DNA from: Aquimarina macrocephali JAMB N27
Lineage (GTDB): Bacteria; Bacteroidota; Bacteroidia; Flavobacteriales; Flavobacteriaceae
Length of the DNA stretch: 64,000 nt
Assembly: GCF_000520995.1 (NCBI RefSeq)
Contig: NZ_JACA01000033.1
Coordinates: forward strand, 62,001 to 126,000
Reading direction: 5' to 3'
Shown here: positions 33,713 to 43,165 of the stretch, piece after piece
How positions within the stretch are numbered: the first letter of the stretch is position 1
How the letters are laid out: the number at the start of each line of letters is the position of its first letter
Notes under the pieces: generated by a model
The model's input: the letters and a program-made list of their open reading frames with translations, nothing else
Database searches by the model: none
What the model was told of the DNA's origin: nothing
Position numbers and translations under genes: made by a program

Positions 33713-36700
33713 ATGAATTTTGCTAAATTTTCTATAGAGAAAAACCGGGTTGCGCTAAGTATTCTTGCGGTAGTGATGATTATGGGAATGGTATTTTATG
33801 CTTCTCTTTCTAGAGATAGTATGCCTCCCTATACCATACGAGTAGCCTCTATTGTTTCCTCATTTCCAGGAGCGAGTCCCGAGCGAGTAGAAGAGCTGGT
33901 CACTGATAAAGTTGAAAAAATAGCTCAGGAATTACCAGAACTAAAAAAGGTGACAAGTACTTCTCGTACAGGATTATCTGTAGTGAATGTAGAATTAAAA
34001 ATGGAAGTTACTCCAGAAGAGCTACAACCCGTTTGGGATAGACTGCGGCGAAAATTAAACTCCATCGAGGGATTACCTAATAATGTAACTCCACAACTCA
34101 ATGATGATGGAATAGGAGAAGTATTTGGGATTGCAGTTGGGATTACCAGTGATGGGTATTCATATGCAGCAATGAAAGAAAAAGCTGATGATTTGCGGGA
34201 TGATTTGATCAAACTCGAAGATGCTGCAAAAGTAGAAATTAATGGAGCCCAGGAAGAACGTGTTTTTGTGAAATTTGATAATGCAAAACTAAAAGCATAT
34301 GGGCTAACTTCAAGTAGTTTACAAGGAATTATTGGAAGTACTAATATTTTGAATTCTGGAGGAGAAGTTAATATTGAAGAAGAACGCATCATATTAGAAC
34401 CCACAGGTAATTTTAATGATATTGCTGATATCAAAAATATGTTGATCCCAATTGGGCAAAATGGCCAGGTTGTTGCTCTAGGAGATATTACTACTATAGA
34501 AAAAGGATATATCAATCCACCAAAACAAAAGGTGCGTATTAATGGTAAAGATGCAGTTTCTCTTCATATATCTTTAAAAGAAGGAAGAAATATCATCAAA
34601 CTGGGAGAGGAAATAGATACGCTATTGATCAAATGGCAAGAAAAACTTCCTGTAGGATTAGAAGTAGCCAGATTAGCATCTATAGACCAGTACATTGATC
34701 TTAAGATCAGTGATTTTCTGGGTAATTTGCTACAATCTATTGCTATTGTACTTGCAGTAATGTTAATCTTTTTAGGTTTCCGTACTGGGATGGTGATTGC
34801 CAGTTTGATTCCTATTGTGACCATTACCACTTTAATGGTTATGGGGCTTATAGATGTAGGGTTAAATCAAATCACTCTGGCTGCCTTGATTATGGCATTA
34901 GGGATGATGGTCGATAATGCAATTGTAGTTGCAGAATCTATTATGGTAAAAATGGAAGATGGTATTGATGTAAAAAAGGCGGCTATTGATTCTTGTTCAG
35001 AGTTATTTATGCCACTATTAATTTCTACATTAACAACATCAGCTGCATTCCTTGCTTTCTTTATGGCAGAATCTGTAATGGGAGATATTATGGGGCCTAT
35101 TTTTGTAGTCATTACCATCGCACTATTGTCCTCGTGGATAATTTCCTTAAGCATCATTACTTTATTTTGTGTGTTCTTTCTTAAAATCAAAAAGAGAGAA
35201 GATGGAAAAGTTGGGTTTTTGGATAGAATGATCAATAGTTTGAAATCTAAATATAAAGATCTTATTTTATTAGCGTTATCCTGGAAAAGATCTGTTTTAA
35301 TAGGTATAGTAGCCTTATTCTTTTTATCGATCTATGGGTTTACAAAACTAGCATTTGTATTTTTTCCTGATAGTGATCGTAATATGATCACTATTGATAT
35401 CAATTTACCTCAAGGAACTAAAATCGAAAGTACAACAGCAACAGTATTGGCAATCGAGAATTATATAACCAAAGCATTAAAAGTAACTTCTGAAAGGCCA
35501 AACGGAATCGTTGATTGGTCATCTTATATTGGCGAAGGACCATCATCCTATGATCTTGGATATAATGCAGACGAACCTAATTCTAATTATGCTCATATTC
35601 TGGTTAACACCTCATCTTTTTTAGTAAATTCTGATATGGTAAAACAAATAGATGCATTTTGTTTCGATACCTTTCCTAATGCCGATATTAAAGTAGGATT
35701 TCTAGGATCAGGAGGAGGAGGTACTCCAATTGAAATAAAAGTATCTGGTGATAACCCGGATAAACTGGCAAGTATAGCAGAAGAAATAAAAGCTAAACTG
35801 TTTAGTGTCACAGGAACCAAAAACATCAAAGACGATTGGGGCCCAAAAGGAAAGAAATTTGTAATTGATATCGATCAAAATAAGGCACAATCGGCAGGGA
35901 TTACAAACCAGGATGTCGCAGTATCTTTACAAACTGTTTTAGATGGTTTTAGGGCAGGAGAGTTTAGAGAGAAAGACAAATCGATTCCAATAGTAATGAC
36001 CAGCAATCAAGGAAAACAGCAATCACTGGCTTCTTTAGAAACGTTAAATATATATGGTCAAAACTCGGGAAAAAGTGTTCCGTTATTACAGGTAGCTAAT
36101 ATTATTCCGCAGTGGCAATATTCTAAAATCAAGAGATTAGATCTCACCCGTACTATTAATGTATCTAGTGAATTAACAGAAGATGGAAATGCTTCTGAAA
36201 TTACTAAAGTAATTAAGCCCTGGCTTACCACCCAAAAATCAAAGTGGGGAGAGGAGTATACCTATAAACTTGGTGGTGATGCCGAGAATAGTGCCGAGAA
36301 TATGGGGGCTGTTGCCAATTATTTACCACTATCTGCATTCATTATTGTAATGCTGTTAATTATACAATTCAATTCCTTTAGAAAAATGACAATGGTTGTT
36401 ACAACAATTCCTTTAGGGGTGATTGGTATGGTAATAGGGTTATTGATATTCGGAGTTCCTTTTGGATTTATGGCATTCCTGGGTGTAATATCATTGGCTG
36501 GGATTGTAATTAATAATGCAATTGTATTGATTGATAGAATAGAGATTGAGGAAAGTGAACTTCGACGGAAACCACAAGATGCTATCATAGCAGCATGTTT
36601 ACAGCGTTTTAGGCCTATTTTACTGGCAACATTTACAACAGTGTTAGGACTAATACCATTATACCTGGGGGGAGGAGAGATGTGGGAGCCCATGGTAGTT

Positions 36701-36823
36701 ACTATTATGATAGGATTGTTATTTGGGACAATAATTACACTGTTATTTATTCCTGCGTTTTATAGTGTTTTGTATAAAATCGATTATAAGGAATATACGT
36801 TTAACGAAGAATTACTAAAATAA
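33713..36823 (+). CDS. RND-family efflux permease (AcrB/MexB-like)
   Basis: A 1036-aa inner-membrane proton antiporter with the RND duplication: one helix, large periplasmic loop, helices 2-6, helix 7, second loop, helices 8-12. The TM4 segment ALIMALGMMVDNAIVVAES carries the conserved acidic residue of the proton relay; GVISLAGIVINNAIVLIDR is its partner in the second half. Its length and the FATTVLGLIPLYLGGG signature (here TFTTVLGLIPLY) place it in the hydrophobe/amphiphile (HAE1) branch. Substrate unknown; the binding-protein domain on its TolC may provide it. Confidence 0.94.
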   Translation: MNFAKFSIEKNRVALSILAVVMIMGMVFYASLSRDSMPPYTIRVASIVSSFPGASPERVEELVTDKVEKIAQELPELKKVTSTSRTGLSVVNVELKMEVTPEELQPVWDRLRRKLNSIEGLPNNVTPQLNDDGIGEVFGIAVGITSDGYSYAAMKEKADDLRDDLIKLEDAAKVEINGAQEERVFVKFDNAKLKAYGLTSSSLQGIIGSTNILNSGGEVNIEEERIILEPTGNFNDIADIKNMLIPIGQNGQVVALGDITTIEKGYINPPKQKVRINGKDAVSLHISLKEGRNIIKLGEEIDTLLIKWQEKLPVGLEVARLASIDQYIDLKISDFLGNLLQSIAIVLAVMLIFLGFRTGMVIASLIPIVTITTLMVMGLIDVGLNQITLAALIMALGMMVDNAIVVAESIMVKMEDGIDVKKAAIDSCSELFMPLLISTLTTSAAFLAFFMAESVMGDIMGPIFVVITIALLSSWIISLSIITLFCVFFLKIKKREDGKVGFLDRMINSLKSKYKDLILLALSWKRSVLIGIVALFFLSIYGFTKLAFVFFPDSDRNMITIDINLPQGTKIESTTATVLAIENYITKALKVTSERPNGIVDWSSYIGEGPSSYDLGYNADEPNSNYAHILVNTSSFLVNSDMVKQIDAFCFDTFPNADIKVGFLGSGGGGTPIEIKVSGDNPDKLASIAEEIKAKLFSVTGTKNIKDDWGPKGKKFVIDIDQNKAQSAGITNQDVAVSLQTVLDGFRAGEFREKDKSIPIVMTSNQGKQQSLASLETLNIYGQNSGKSVPLLQVANIIPQWQYSKIKRLDLTRTINVSSELTEDGNASEITKVIKPWLTTQKSKWGEEYTYKLGGDAENSAENMGAVANYLPLSAFIIVMLLIIQFNSFRKMTMVVTTIPLGVIGMVIGLLIFGVPFGFMAFLGVISLAGIVINNAIVLIDRIEIEESELRRKPQDAIIAACLQRFRPILLATFTTVLGLIPLYLGGGEMWEPMVVTIMIGLLFGTIITLLFIPAFYSVLYKIDYKEYTFNEELLK

Positions 36824-36886
36824 ATTTCAGCATAAAATTTTCAAAAGACTATTTCATTTTTAAATAGCCTAAAAACAAAATGCACT

Positions 36887-37324
36887 ATGAATTCTAAAGT
36901 TTTAAATATAGTAGAGAAAATAGAACGAGTTATTATTTTAGTATTGCTGTTTTCTCTATTATTGGTGGTATTGTACTCTACAATAGTATTTTTGGGATTA
37001 TTGTTTAATGGGATATTGTCTGATATTCAGAATTCATTTTCTGAGAATAATATTCTCATTCATCTACATAAAATATTTGGAGGTTTTATGCTGGTTCTTA
37101 TTGGGATAGAGCTAGTACATACTGTAAAAATGTATCTAAAAGAAGATGTGGTGCATGTAGAAATTGTTTTATTAGTTGCATTAATAGGAATTTCAAGACA
37201 TGTGATTGATCTAGATTTTAAACATTTAGAACCTTTAACTATAATAGGAATAAGCACCCTTATTTTAGTTTTGTCTGTTGGATATTATTTAATAAAAAAA
37301 GGAATGGGAATCAAGAGTAATTAA
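36887..37324 (+). CDS. PsiE-like membrane protein
   Basis: A 145-aa protein with four helices (about 14-40, 58-80, 90-108, 117-137). The pattern LHKIFGGFMLVLIGIELVHTVKMYL followed by EIVLLVALIGISRHVIDLDF is that of the phosphate-starvation-inducible PsiE family, whose role is unclear. It lies 3 bases before the K+ channel gene and is probably co-translated with it. Confidence 0.78.
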   Translation: MNSKVLNIVEKIERVIILVLLFSLLLVVLYSTIVFLGLLFNGILSDIQNSFSENNILIHLHKIFGGFMLVLIGIELVHTVKMYLKEDVVHVEIVLLVALIGISRHVIDLDFKHLEPLTIIGISTLILVLSVGYYLIKKGMGIKSN

Positions 37325-37327
37325 AGT

Positions 37328-38005
37328 ATGATAGAAAAACTATATCCATATCGTTTCGAGATTTTCTTTTTTAGTCAAGTCACAATTCTTTTTGGATCAT
37401 TAATCGTTCCATCGGTTATATTCGAGAATATTGTATCACCTATTTTATTTCAAATTAATCTTTTGGCAGGGATTTTACTACTGTCGAAAAAGAAAAACCT
37501 AATGTGGTTTTTTATTGTATTACTCCTTGTTTCTGGTGTTGTTTTTGGTTCAAGCTTGTTAGAAAATAGAAATGAGAGGTTTTTTAATTTTATAAGAATG
37601 ATTACCTATTTTTTGTTTTATGTGGTGGTTACTTTTGAAATTATAAAACAAGTTTGGAAAGCCGAATTTGTCAATAAAAATGTAATCTTAGGCCTGATAA
37701 GCGGTTATGTCTCATTGGGGCTTATAGGTTTTTTTATTTGCATAAGTATAGAAATGGCAGATCATGGTTCGTTTAAAGGTTTGATTGTTAGTAGCTCTAA
37801 CCCCGAGATGATAACAGAAGAACTAATGTATTACAGTTATATCACAATGTTAACTATTGGTTACGGAGATATAGTTCCGGTAACGGTTTTATCTAAAAAA
37901 GCCGCTATACTTATTGGGTTAATTGGGCAGTTTTACTTGGTGATTGTTACCGCTATTGTTGTTGGAAAATATATCAATCAGTTACACAATGAAAAAAATA
38001 GTTGA
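37328..38005 (+). CDS. Potassium channel protein (Ion_trans_2 type)
   Basis: A 225-aa membrane protein. The K+ selectivity filter is plain: TIGYGD in YYSYITMLTIGYGDIVPVT near residues 178-183, between a pore helix and the final transmembrane helix (AAILIGLIGQFYLVIVTAIVVG). Upstream lie about four further helices. No cytoplasmic RCK domain is encoded. Convergent with the SQR gene, 6 bases apart. Confidence 0.87.
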   Translation: MIEKLYPYRFEIFFFSQVTILFGSLIVPSVIFENIVSPILFQINLLAGILLLSKKKNLMWFFIVLLLVSGVVFGSSLLENRNERFFNFIRMITYFLFYVVVTFEIIKQVWKAEFVNKNVILGLISGYVSLGLIGFFICISIEMADHGSFKGLIVSSSNPEMITEELMYYSYITMLTIGYGDIVPVTVLSKKAAILIGLIGQFYLVIVTAIVVGKYINQLHNEKNS

Positions 38006-38011
38006 TACAGA

Positions 38012-39274
38012 TTATACATCTTTTCCTTTTAGCATTTTATTCCAATATAGATAAGGTAACATGAATTTTTTAAACATGTATAACCTCCAATGTTCTTTAG
38101 CACTAGTAAAGACTAACATTCGTTTTAGTTTTGGGTCTGGAGTGAAATTTCCTTTGTAATCAAATTCTGCTAGTGTCATTTTTCCATATCCGGTAACCAG
38201 AGGACAAGAGGAATATCCGTTATACTCTTTATTGCTAGCTTCTTGATTTTTAATTAATTTTAAAATATTATCAGCTACAACTGGTGCTTGTTTTCGTATT
38301 GCAGCACCAGTTTTTGCTGTAGGAAGTGCAGCAACATCTCCTAATCCAAATATGTTGGGGTATTTATTATGTTGTAGTGAATGGTGATTTACATTAAGCC
38401 AACCAGCATCATTAACCAAAGAAGAGGTTCTTATAAATTTAGGTGCAGCCTGTGGTGGAGCAATGTGTAACATATCAAACGGAAGTTTAATAATATTATC
38501 TTCTGTAGAAACCTCACCGATTGTAGCATCTTCATTAATAACACATTTGTTTTCTTCGGGAGCTACATGTCTAAAATATATAAGCTTATTTTCAGCATCT
38601 ATTTTATGAGGAGCATAGAAAGGTTTAAAATGAATACCATATCTACCAATGACCTTCATCAAGGTCTCTCGAATAGGCTTAACTCCAAAAATAACAGAAC
38701 CAGGAGTTGCAAAAATAACGTTAGATGTAGTTTCAATACCTTTTTTCTTGAAATAATCTGCGGCCAGGTAAGCAATTTTTTGAGGAGCCCCTCCACACTT
38801 AATAGGAGTAGTTGGTTGTGTAAAAATGGCGTTACCTCCTTTAAAATTTTTAAGAACCTCCCATGTATGTTTAGGGTTTGTATAATTACTACAAACAACA
38901 CCTTTGTCTAATGCTTCCTGAAGCCCTTCTATCATCGATGGCTCCATTACTAATCCAGGAGCAACTACCAAATAGTCATATGTTATATTTCCGTTGGATT
39001 TTGTAGATACAGAATTGTTTTCTGGATCAAAAGAAGAAGCGAAATCCTTAATCCAGTTTACTTTTTTAGGCATTACAGATGCCATAGACTTTGCAGTTTT
39101 TTTATACTTGTACGCTCCGGCACCTACCAAAGTCCAGGCTGGTTGATAGTAATGTGTGTCTGCGGGTTCTATAATTGCAATATCTAAACGACTATCTTTT
39201 TTAAGTAAACGAGCAGCTGTCATAATTCCTGCAGTACCGCCTCCTATAATGAGAATTTGATAATGTGATTTCAT
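38012..39274 (-). CDS. sqr: Sulfide:quinone oxidoreductase (SQOR-like)
   Basis: A 420-aa FAD enzyme oxidising sulfide and passing electrons to quinone. The FAD fold is GGGTAG at 11-16; the redox cysteines characteristic of the mitochondrial-type SQOR are Cys160 (PIKCGGAPQKI) and Cys357 (SSCPLVTGYGKMTLAEFDY). A C-terminal aromatic stretch (FMLPYLYWNKML) likely docks to the membrane. It is the last gene of the sulfide island. A GTAAC-N4-GTTAC site and a -7 element lie 26-69 bases upstream. Confidence 0.92.
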   Translation of the reverse strand: MKSHYQILIIGGGTAGIMTAARLLKKDSRLDIAIIEPADTHYYQPAWTLVGAGAYKYKKTAKSMASVMPKKVNWIKDFASSFDPENNSVSTKSNGNITYDYLVVAPGLVMEPSMIEGLQEALDKGVVCSNYTNPKHTWEVLKNFKGGNAIFTQPTTPIKCGGAPQKIAYLAADYFKKKGIETTSNVIFATPGSVIFGVKPIRETLMKVIGRYGIHFKPFYAPHKIDAENKLIYFRHVAPEENKCVINEDATIGEVSTEDNIIKLPFDMLHIAPPQAAPKFIRTSSLVNDAGWLNVNHHSLQHNKYPNIFGLGDVAALPTAKTGAAIRKQAPVVADNILKLIKNQEASNKEYNGYSSCPLVTGYGKMTLAEFDYKGNFTPDPKLKRMLVFTSAKEHWRLYMFKKFMLPYLYWNKMLKGKDV

Positions 39275-39299
39275 TTATGCCTTCTTTGTGTTAGAGTAT

Positions 39300-39343
39300 T
39301 AAAAGTACTTTCAATAATTTATTATTACGGTAACTTTGGTTAC
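39300..39343 (-). promoter_or_regulatory. Crp/Fnr-type promoter of the SQR gene
   Basis: GTAAC-TTTG-GTTAC at 39330-39343 is a palindrome with perfect arms. The minus-strand -7 element TACTTTTA lies at 39307-39300. The gap between them is 22 bp, the same as at the three other promoters of the island, centring the site about 41.5 bases before transcription start. Confidence 0.72.
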
Positions 39344-39372
39344 ACAAAATAAAAAATCAATGTTCTGGAGTG

Positions 39373-39735
39373 TTAGTCTTTATACTTTTTCCAAGCAATA
39401 TATCCGCCTTTTAGATCTATAATATTTTTAAATCCTATTTCTGCTAATACTACTGCTGCTTTCTTACTTCGATTTCCACTTCTACAGTATACATACAAAG
39501 GCTCATTTTTATCAAATTCATTGAACGAAGACTTAAATGCTGTTTGTTTAAAAAAATCGATATTTAAAGCATTATCAATATGACCGGTATTATATTCATA
39601 TGGTGTTCTTACATCTACTAATTGTAGATCTTTTTTCCCTGAAATGGCTTCTTTGAATGCAGGAACATCAATTTTGGTAATGGCATCGGTTTGTCGATTT
39701 TGTATTCTAAAAAGAGTCTTAAAAATTGAGATCAT
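39373..39735 (-). CDS. Single-domain rhodanese (sulfurtransferase)
   Basis: A 120-aa protein with a 20-residue N-terminal tail and one rhodanese domain. Active-site Cys84 is in YCRSGNRS, a complete active loop; DVRTPYEYNTGHIDNALNI is the CH2A motif. It probably moves sulfane sulfur from SQR-generated persulfide. It lies between the persulfide dioxygenase and SQR genes, 98 bases before SQR, with no palindrome of its own. Confidence 0.9.
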   Translation of the reverse strand: MISIFKTLFRIQNRQTDAITKIDVPAFKEAISGKKDLQLVDVRTPYEYNTGHIDNALNIDFFKQTAFKSSFNEFDKNEPLYVYCRSGNRSKKAAVVLAEIGFKNIIDLKGGYIAWKKYKD

Positions 39736-39815
39736 GACTGGATTGTATTATAGTGGTTATTTTGCAATACCTTTTGTTTTATAAGAGTAGTAAATTAAAT
39801 TCGGACAATACATTT

Positions 39816-39859
39816 AAAAATAAACACCCGAATCTGTTCATTTTAAATTCAGGTGTTTT
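39816..39859 (-). terminator. Terminator of the persulfide dioxygenase gene
   Basis: Minus-strand stem: TAAACACCTGAAT (39859-39847) pairs with 39833-39821 with one mismatch in 13, followed by a T run (39820-39815). It lies 19 bases past the dioxygenase stop. Confidence 0.75.
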
Positions 39860-39877
39860 ACTTCTAATTTCTATACA

Positions 39878-41293
39878 TTATAATAGTGTAGTCGGACAGA
39901 TATATTCTGATTTCGGAATATTAGTCTTTGCAATTTCTACAAATCCACCAATTACATCAACAAACTGATTCCACCCTCTTTGTTTTAAAATAGAAGAAGC
40001 TATCATGCTTCTGTATCCCCCTGCACAGTATAATACAAAGGGTTTGTCTTTAGGAAACTTTGCTAAATGTTTATTAATCTCATTTAATGGAGTATTTATA
40101 GCATCAATGATGTGTTCTGAATCGTACTCACTTTTTTTACGGATATCAAAAACTAAAGGTTTTTCTTTGATATAGGAGTTTTTAAATTCTTCTGCGGTGA
40201 TTCTTTCAGAAATTTCGAATTCTTTTTTGGCTTCTTTCCACGAATCAAAACCATTGTTAAGATATCCTATAGTATAATCATATCCTACTCTTGATAACCT
40301 GGTAATTGCTTCTTTTTCCTTTCCAGGGTAGGTGATAAGTAATATTTTTTGCTTCACATCGGGAATCATTTCCCCCACCCATTGAGCAAAACTTCCTTCC
40401 AGACCAATATTAATACTGTTAGGAATGAATCCTTTAGTAAAATCTTCAGCATTTCGGGTATCAAGCATTAATGCATCCGTTTCAGCGGCTACCACTTCAA
40501 AAGCGTCTGGAAGTAATGGTTTTATTGCTCGATCCATTACTTCATCAAGACTATCGTATCCTTTGATATTCATTAAGACATTTTGAGGGAAATATCCTGG
40601 AGGAGCAGTTAATCCAGTAAGTAGTGCATCGACAAATTCTTCTTTTGTCATGTCTTCGCGTAAAGCATAATTTACTTTTTTCTGATGTCCAAGAGTATCA
40701 GTAGTTTCTTTGCTCATCATTTTACCACAAGCAGAACCAGCCCCATGATTAGGATATACTATCAGATCGTCACTTAGAGGCATTATTTTATTGCGAAGAG
40801 AGTCGTATAAATGACCTGCCAGTTTTTCTTCAGTTAACTCAGATACGACATGTTGAGCGAGATCTGGGCGTCCTACATCACCTATAAATAATGTGTCTCC
40901 GGTAATAATTCCATGTTCTTTTCCTTTATCATCTATGAGTAAGTATGTGGTACTCTCCATGGTATGACCTGGAGTATGAATTACTTTTATCTTATACTCT
41001 CCAATTTTAAAAACCTGACCATCTTCTGCAATTGTAGCATTATATCCAGGTTTAGCACTGGGGCCAAAAACAATTTCTGCCCCTGCTTTTTTTCTTAAAT
41101 CAAGATGCCCACTCACAAAATCTGCATGAAAATGAGTTTCGAATACATATTTTATTTTTGCATTATCTTCTTTTGCGCGATCAATATAAGGTTGTACTTC
41201 TCTAAGGGGATCAAAAACTGCAGCTTCTCCATTATTCTCTATATAGTAAGCAGCGTGGGCTAAGCAGCCCGTATAAATCTGTTCTATTTTCAT
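39878..41293 (-). CDS. Persulfide dioxygenase (ETHE1-like MBL) fused to two rhodanese domains
   Basis: A 471-aa protein. Residues 1-245 are a metallo-beta-lactamase fold with the metal motif THFHADFVSGH (His54, His56, Asp58, His63), HTPGHT and GDTLFIGDVGRPD, the persulfide-dioxygenase (ETHE1) signature that oxidises glutathione persulfide to sulfite. Rhodanese 1 (about 260-350) has no cysteine in its active loop (LITYPGKEKEA) and should be inactive; rhodanese 2 (about 365-460) has Cys423 in YCAGGYRS. It acts after SQR in sulfide oxidation. An operator-like palindrome lies at 41354-41367. Confidence 0.91.
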   Translation of the reverse strand: MKIEQIYTGCLAHAAYYIENNGEAAVFDPLREVQPYIDRAKEDNAKIKYVFETHFHADFVSGHLDLRKKAGAEIVFGPSAKPGYNATIAEDGQVFKIGEYKIKVIHTPGHTMESTTYLLIDDKGKEHGIITGDTLFIGDVGRPDLAQHVVSELTEEKLAGHLYDSLRNKIMPLSDDLIVYPNHGAGSACGKMMSKETTDTLGHQKKVNYALREDMTKEEFVDALLTGLTAPPGYFPQNVLMNIKGYDSLDEVMDRAIKPLLPDAFEVVAAETDALMLDTRNAEDFTKGFIPNSINIGLEGSFAQWVGEMIPDVKQKILLITYPGKEKEAITRLSRVGYDYTIGYLNNGFDSWKEAKKEFEISERITAEEFKNSYIKEKPLVFDIRKKSEYDSEHIIDAINTPLNEINKHLAKFPKDKPFVLYCAGGYRSMIASSILKQRGWNQFVDVIGGFVEIAKTNIPKSEYICPTTLL

Positions 41294-41323
41294 GAGTATT
41301 TACTTTTAAAAGGTTTAATAGTA

Positions 41324-41367
41324 TAAAGGTAGTATGGATACTATTCTTATACAGTTACTTATGTTAC
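41324..41367 (-). promoter_or_regulatory. Crp/Fnr-type promoter of the persulfide dioxygenase gene
   Basis: GTTAC-TTAT-GTTAC at 41354-41367 matches the island palindrome with one arm mismatch. The -7 element is TACCTTTA (41331-41324), again 22 bp away. The site overlaps the stop codon of the SulP gene. Confidence 0.62.
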
Positions 41368-43098
41368 AGAAGGAGCTTTTTTTGTTTGGAGAGAAATTTT
41401 TTCTTGCATGGCAGTCTTTTTACTTGCATTATTGCAGTAATCATATGCTTCATAAACTTTTACAAAAAGATTGTTTTTACCAATAGTATCAATAAGACCA
41501 CTGCTAAATATAATATCCCTTGTTGGTCCTATTGCTCCAGCAATGATAAACTGAATACCTTTACTTTTGAGATCTTTGACAATCTGTTTGAGTACATGTA
41601 CAGCGCTGCTGTCGATATAATTTATAGCTTCTGCATTAAGAATAATGGTGTTAAGCTCTTTTCCTTTTAAATCAACCTGTTTATAGAGTTCTTTTTTGAA
41701 ATAGTCTTTATTTCCGAAATACAACTGAGCATCAAAACGAATAATCAGAATATACTGTTGCGTTTCAATATCATTACTAAAACGATTAATGTTTTTGAAG
41801 TAATTGGTTCCTTTTATTTTCCCCAAAACTGCGATGTGAGGTTTTGAAGTTCGGTAGACTAATATCAACAAAGAGAATAGTACACCAGATAGTATTCCTT
41901 CTTTAATGCCAATGATAAGAGTAATTAAAAAGGTAAGAAGGAGAAGACCAAATTCATCTTTTCTGTTTTTAAAAAGTACAATAGGATATTTTAGATCGAT
42001 TAACCCAAATACTGCTACCATAATTATAGCTGCGAGAATCGCGTTGGGTAAAAAATAAAAAAGAGGAGTTAGGAATAATAAAGTTAATCCAACTACAACA
42101 GCACTTATAATTGGTGCTATACCTGTTTTTGCGCCAGCTTGATCATTAACTGCTGTTCTGGAAAAACCACCTGTTGTTGGATAAGATTGAAATAAGGAGC
42201 CGATAATATTAGACGTTCCCAGAGCAATTAGCTCCTGATTTGGATCGATTTCATATTCTGTATGTTTTTCTTCTACGGCTTTGGCTACAGAAATAGCTTC
42301 CATAAAAGCAATAAGAGCCAAAGTAAAAGCTATGGGTACAAGTTCCGAAATTCTGGAATAATCAACAGAAGGTATTCCAAATTCTGGTAACCCTTTTGGT
42401 ATTGTACCAACGATTTTTACACCCAGATCATCTATACCCGAGGTATAGACACTAACGATTCCAAAAATAACTACAATTAATGCTGCAGGGATTTTTTGGT
42501 TTATTTTTTTTATAATTTTGATGAGTACAATTGCAAGAATACCAATGCCCAAGGTCAAAAAATTAGTTTGATCTAATGTTTTGAATGCATTATGTAATAA
42601 AATATGCACTTGGTTGCTACGCTCAATTTCTGTTCCTAGTATATGTTTTAATTGGCTAAGTCCAATAATAATTGCAGCAGCAGAGGTAAAACCACTTATG
42701 ACTGGTTTGGATAAAAAGTTTACCAAAAAACCCATTTTTAATACTCCCAGGATAAACTGAATACTACCCATAAAAAGAGAGAGAAAAATAGCCATAGTGA
42801 TGTATTCTTCAATACCCGAAAGTGAGAGTGCACCCAATCCAGACGCTACAAGAAGGGAATCCATTGCTACGGGCCCTACTGCCAATTGTCGAGAGGTACC
42901 CATTATAGCATAAACCACTTGCGGAATTAGTGCAGCGTATAATCCAAATACAGGAGGTAGACCTGCAATCATGGCATAAGCCATTCCTTGTGGGATAAGC
43001 ATTATACCAACAGTTACACCTGCCGCAATATCTCCTGATAAAAACTTTTTTTTATAATCAGGAAGCCATTGAAAAACAGGAAGATATCGTTTTAACAT
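41359..43098 (-). CDS. SulP-family anion transporter with STAS domain
   Basis: A 579-aa SLC26/SulP carrier: about 12-14 helices in residues 20-415, including the family segment GMAYAMIAGLPPVFGLYAALIPQ and SAAAIIIGLSQLKH, and a cytoplasmic STAS domain near 440-555 (TIILNAEAINYIDSSAVHVLKQI). The SulP family moves sulfate, bicarbonate or other anions. Its place between the persulfide dioxygenase and the Crp/Fnr gene suggests transport of sulfate or sulfite formed by sulfide oxidation. Confidence 0.91.
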   Translation of the reverse strand: MLKRYLPVFQWLPDYKKKFLSGDIAAGVTVGIMLIPQGMAYAMIAGLPPVFGLYAALIPQVVYAIMGTSRQLAVGPVAMDSLLVASGLGALSLSGIEEYITMAIFLSLFMGSIQFILGVLKMGFLVNFLSKPVISGFTSAAAIIIGLSQLKHILGTEIERSNQVHILLHNAFKTLDQTNFLTLGIGILAIVLIKIIKKINQKIPAALIVVIFGIVSVYTSGIDDLGVKIVGTIPKGLPEFGIPSVDYSRISELVPIAFTLALIAFMEAISVAKAVEEKHTEYEIDPNQELIALGTSNIIGSLFQSYPTTGGFSRTAVNDQAGAKTGIAPIISAVVVGLTLLFLTPLFYFLPNAILAAIIMVAVFGLIDLKYPIVLFKNRKDEFGLLLLTFLITLIIGIKEGILSGVLFSLLILVYRTSKPHIAVLGKIKGTNYFKNINRFSNDIETQQYILIIRFDAQLYFGNKDYFKKELYKQVDLKGKELNTIILNAEAINYIDSSAVHVLKQIVKDLKSKGIQFIIAGAIGPTRDIIFSSGLIDTIGKNNLFVKVYEAYDYCNNASKKTAMQEKISLQTKKAPSVT

Positions 43099-43117
43099 GT
43101 ATGTGCAGATTTATAAC

Positions 43118-43161
43118 TAAAAGTAATTGAACATTAATATATGATCAGTAACATTGGTTAC
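43118..43161 (-). promoter_or_regulatory. Crp/Fnr-type promoter of the SulP gene
   Basis: GTAAC-ATTG-GTTAC at 43148-43161, perfect arms; minus-strand -7 element TACTTTTA at 43125-43118, 22 bp away. It lies between the stop of the Crp/Fnr gene and the SulP start. Confidence 0.72.
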
Positions 43162-43165
43162 ATAG

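Noticed and set aside
33925..34515. 196-codon antisense frame within the RND permease gene
   Set aside because: It mirrors the codon structure of a clear RND pump gene and has no promoter, ribosome site or recognisable domain.
39330..39343. GTAAC-N4-GTTAC read as a standard FNR box
   Set aside because: The FNR consensus is TTGAT-N4-ATCAA; the arms here differ at several positions, and the regulator lacks FNR-type cluster cysteines.
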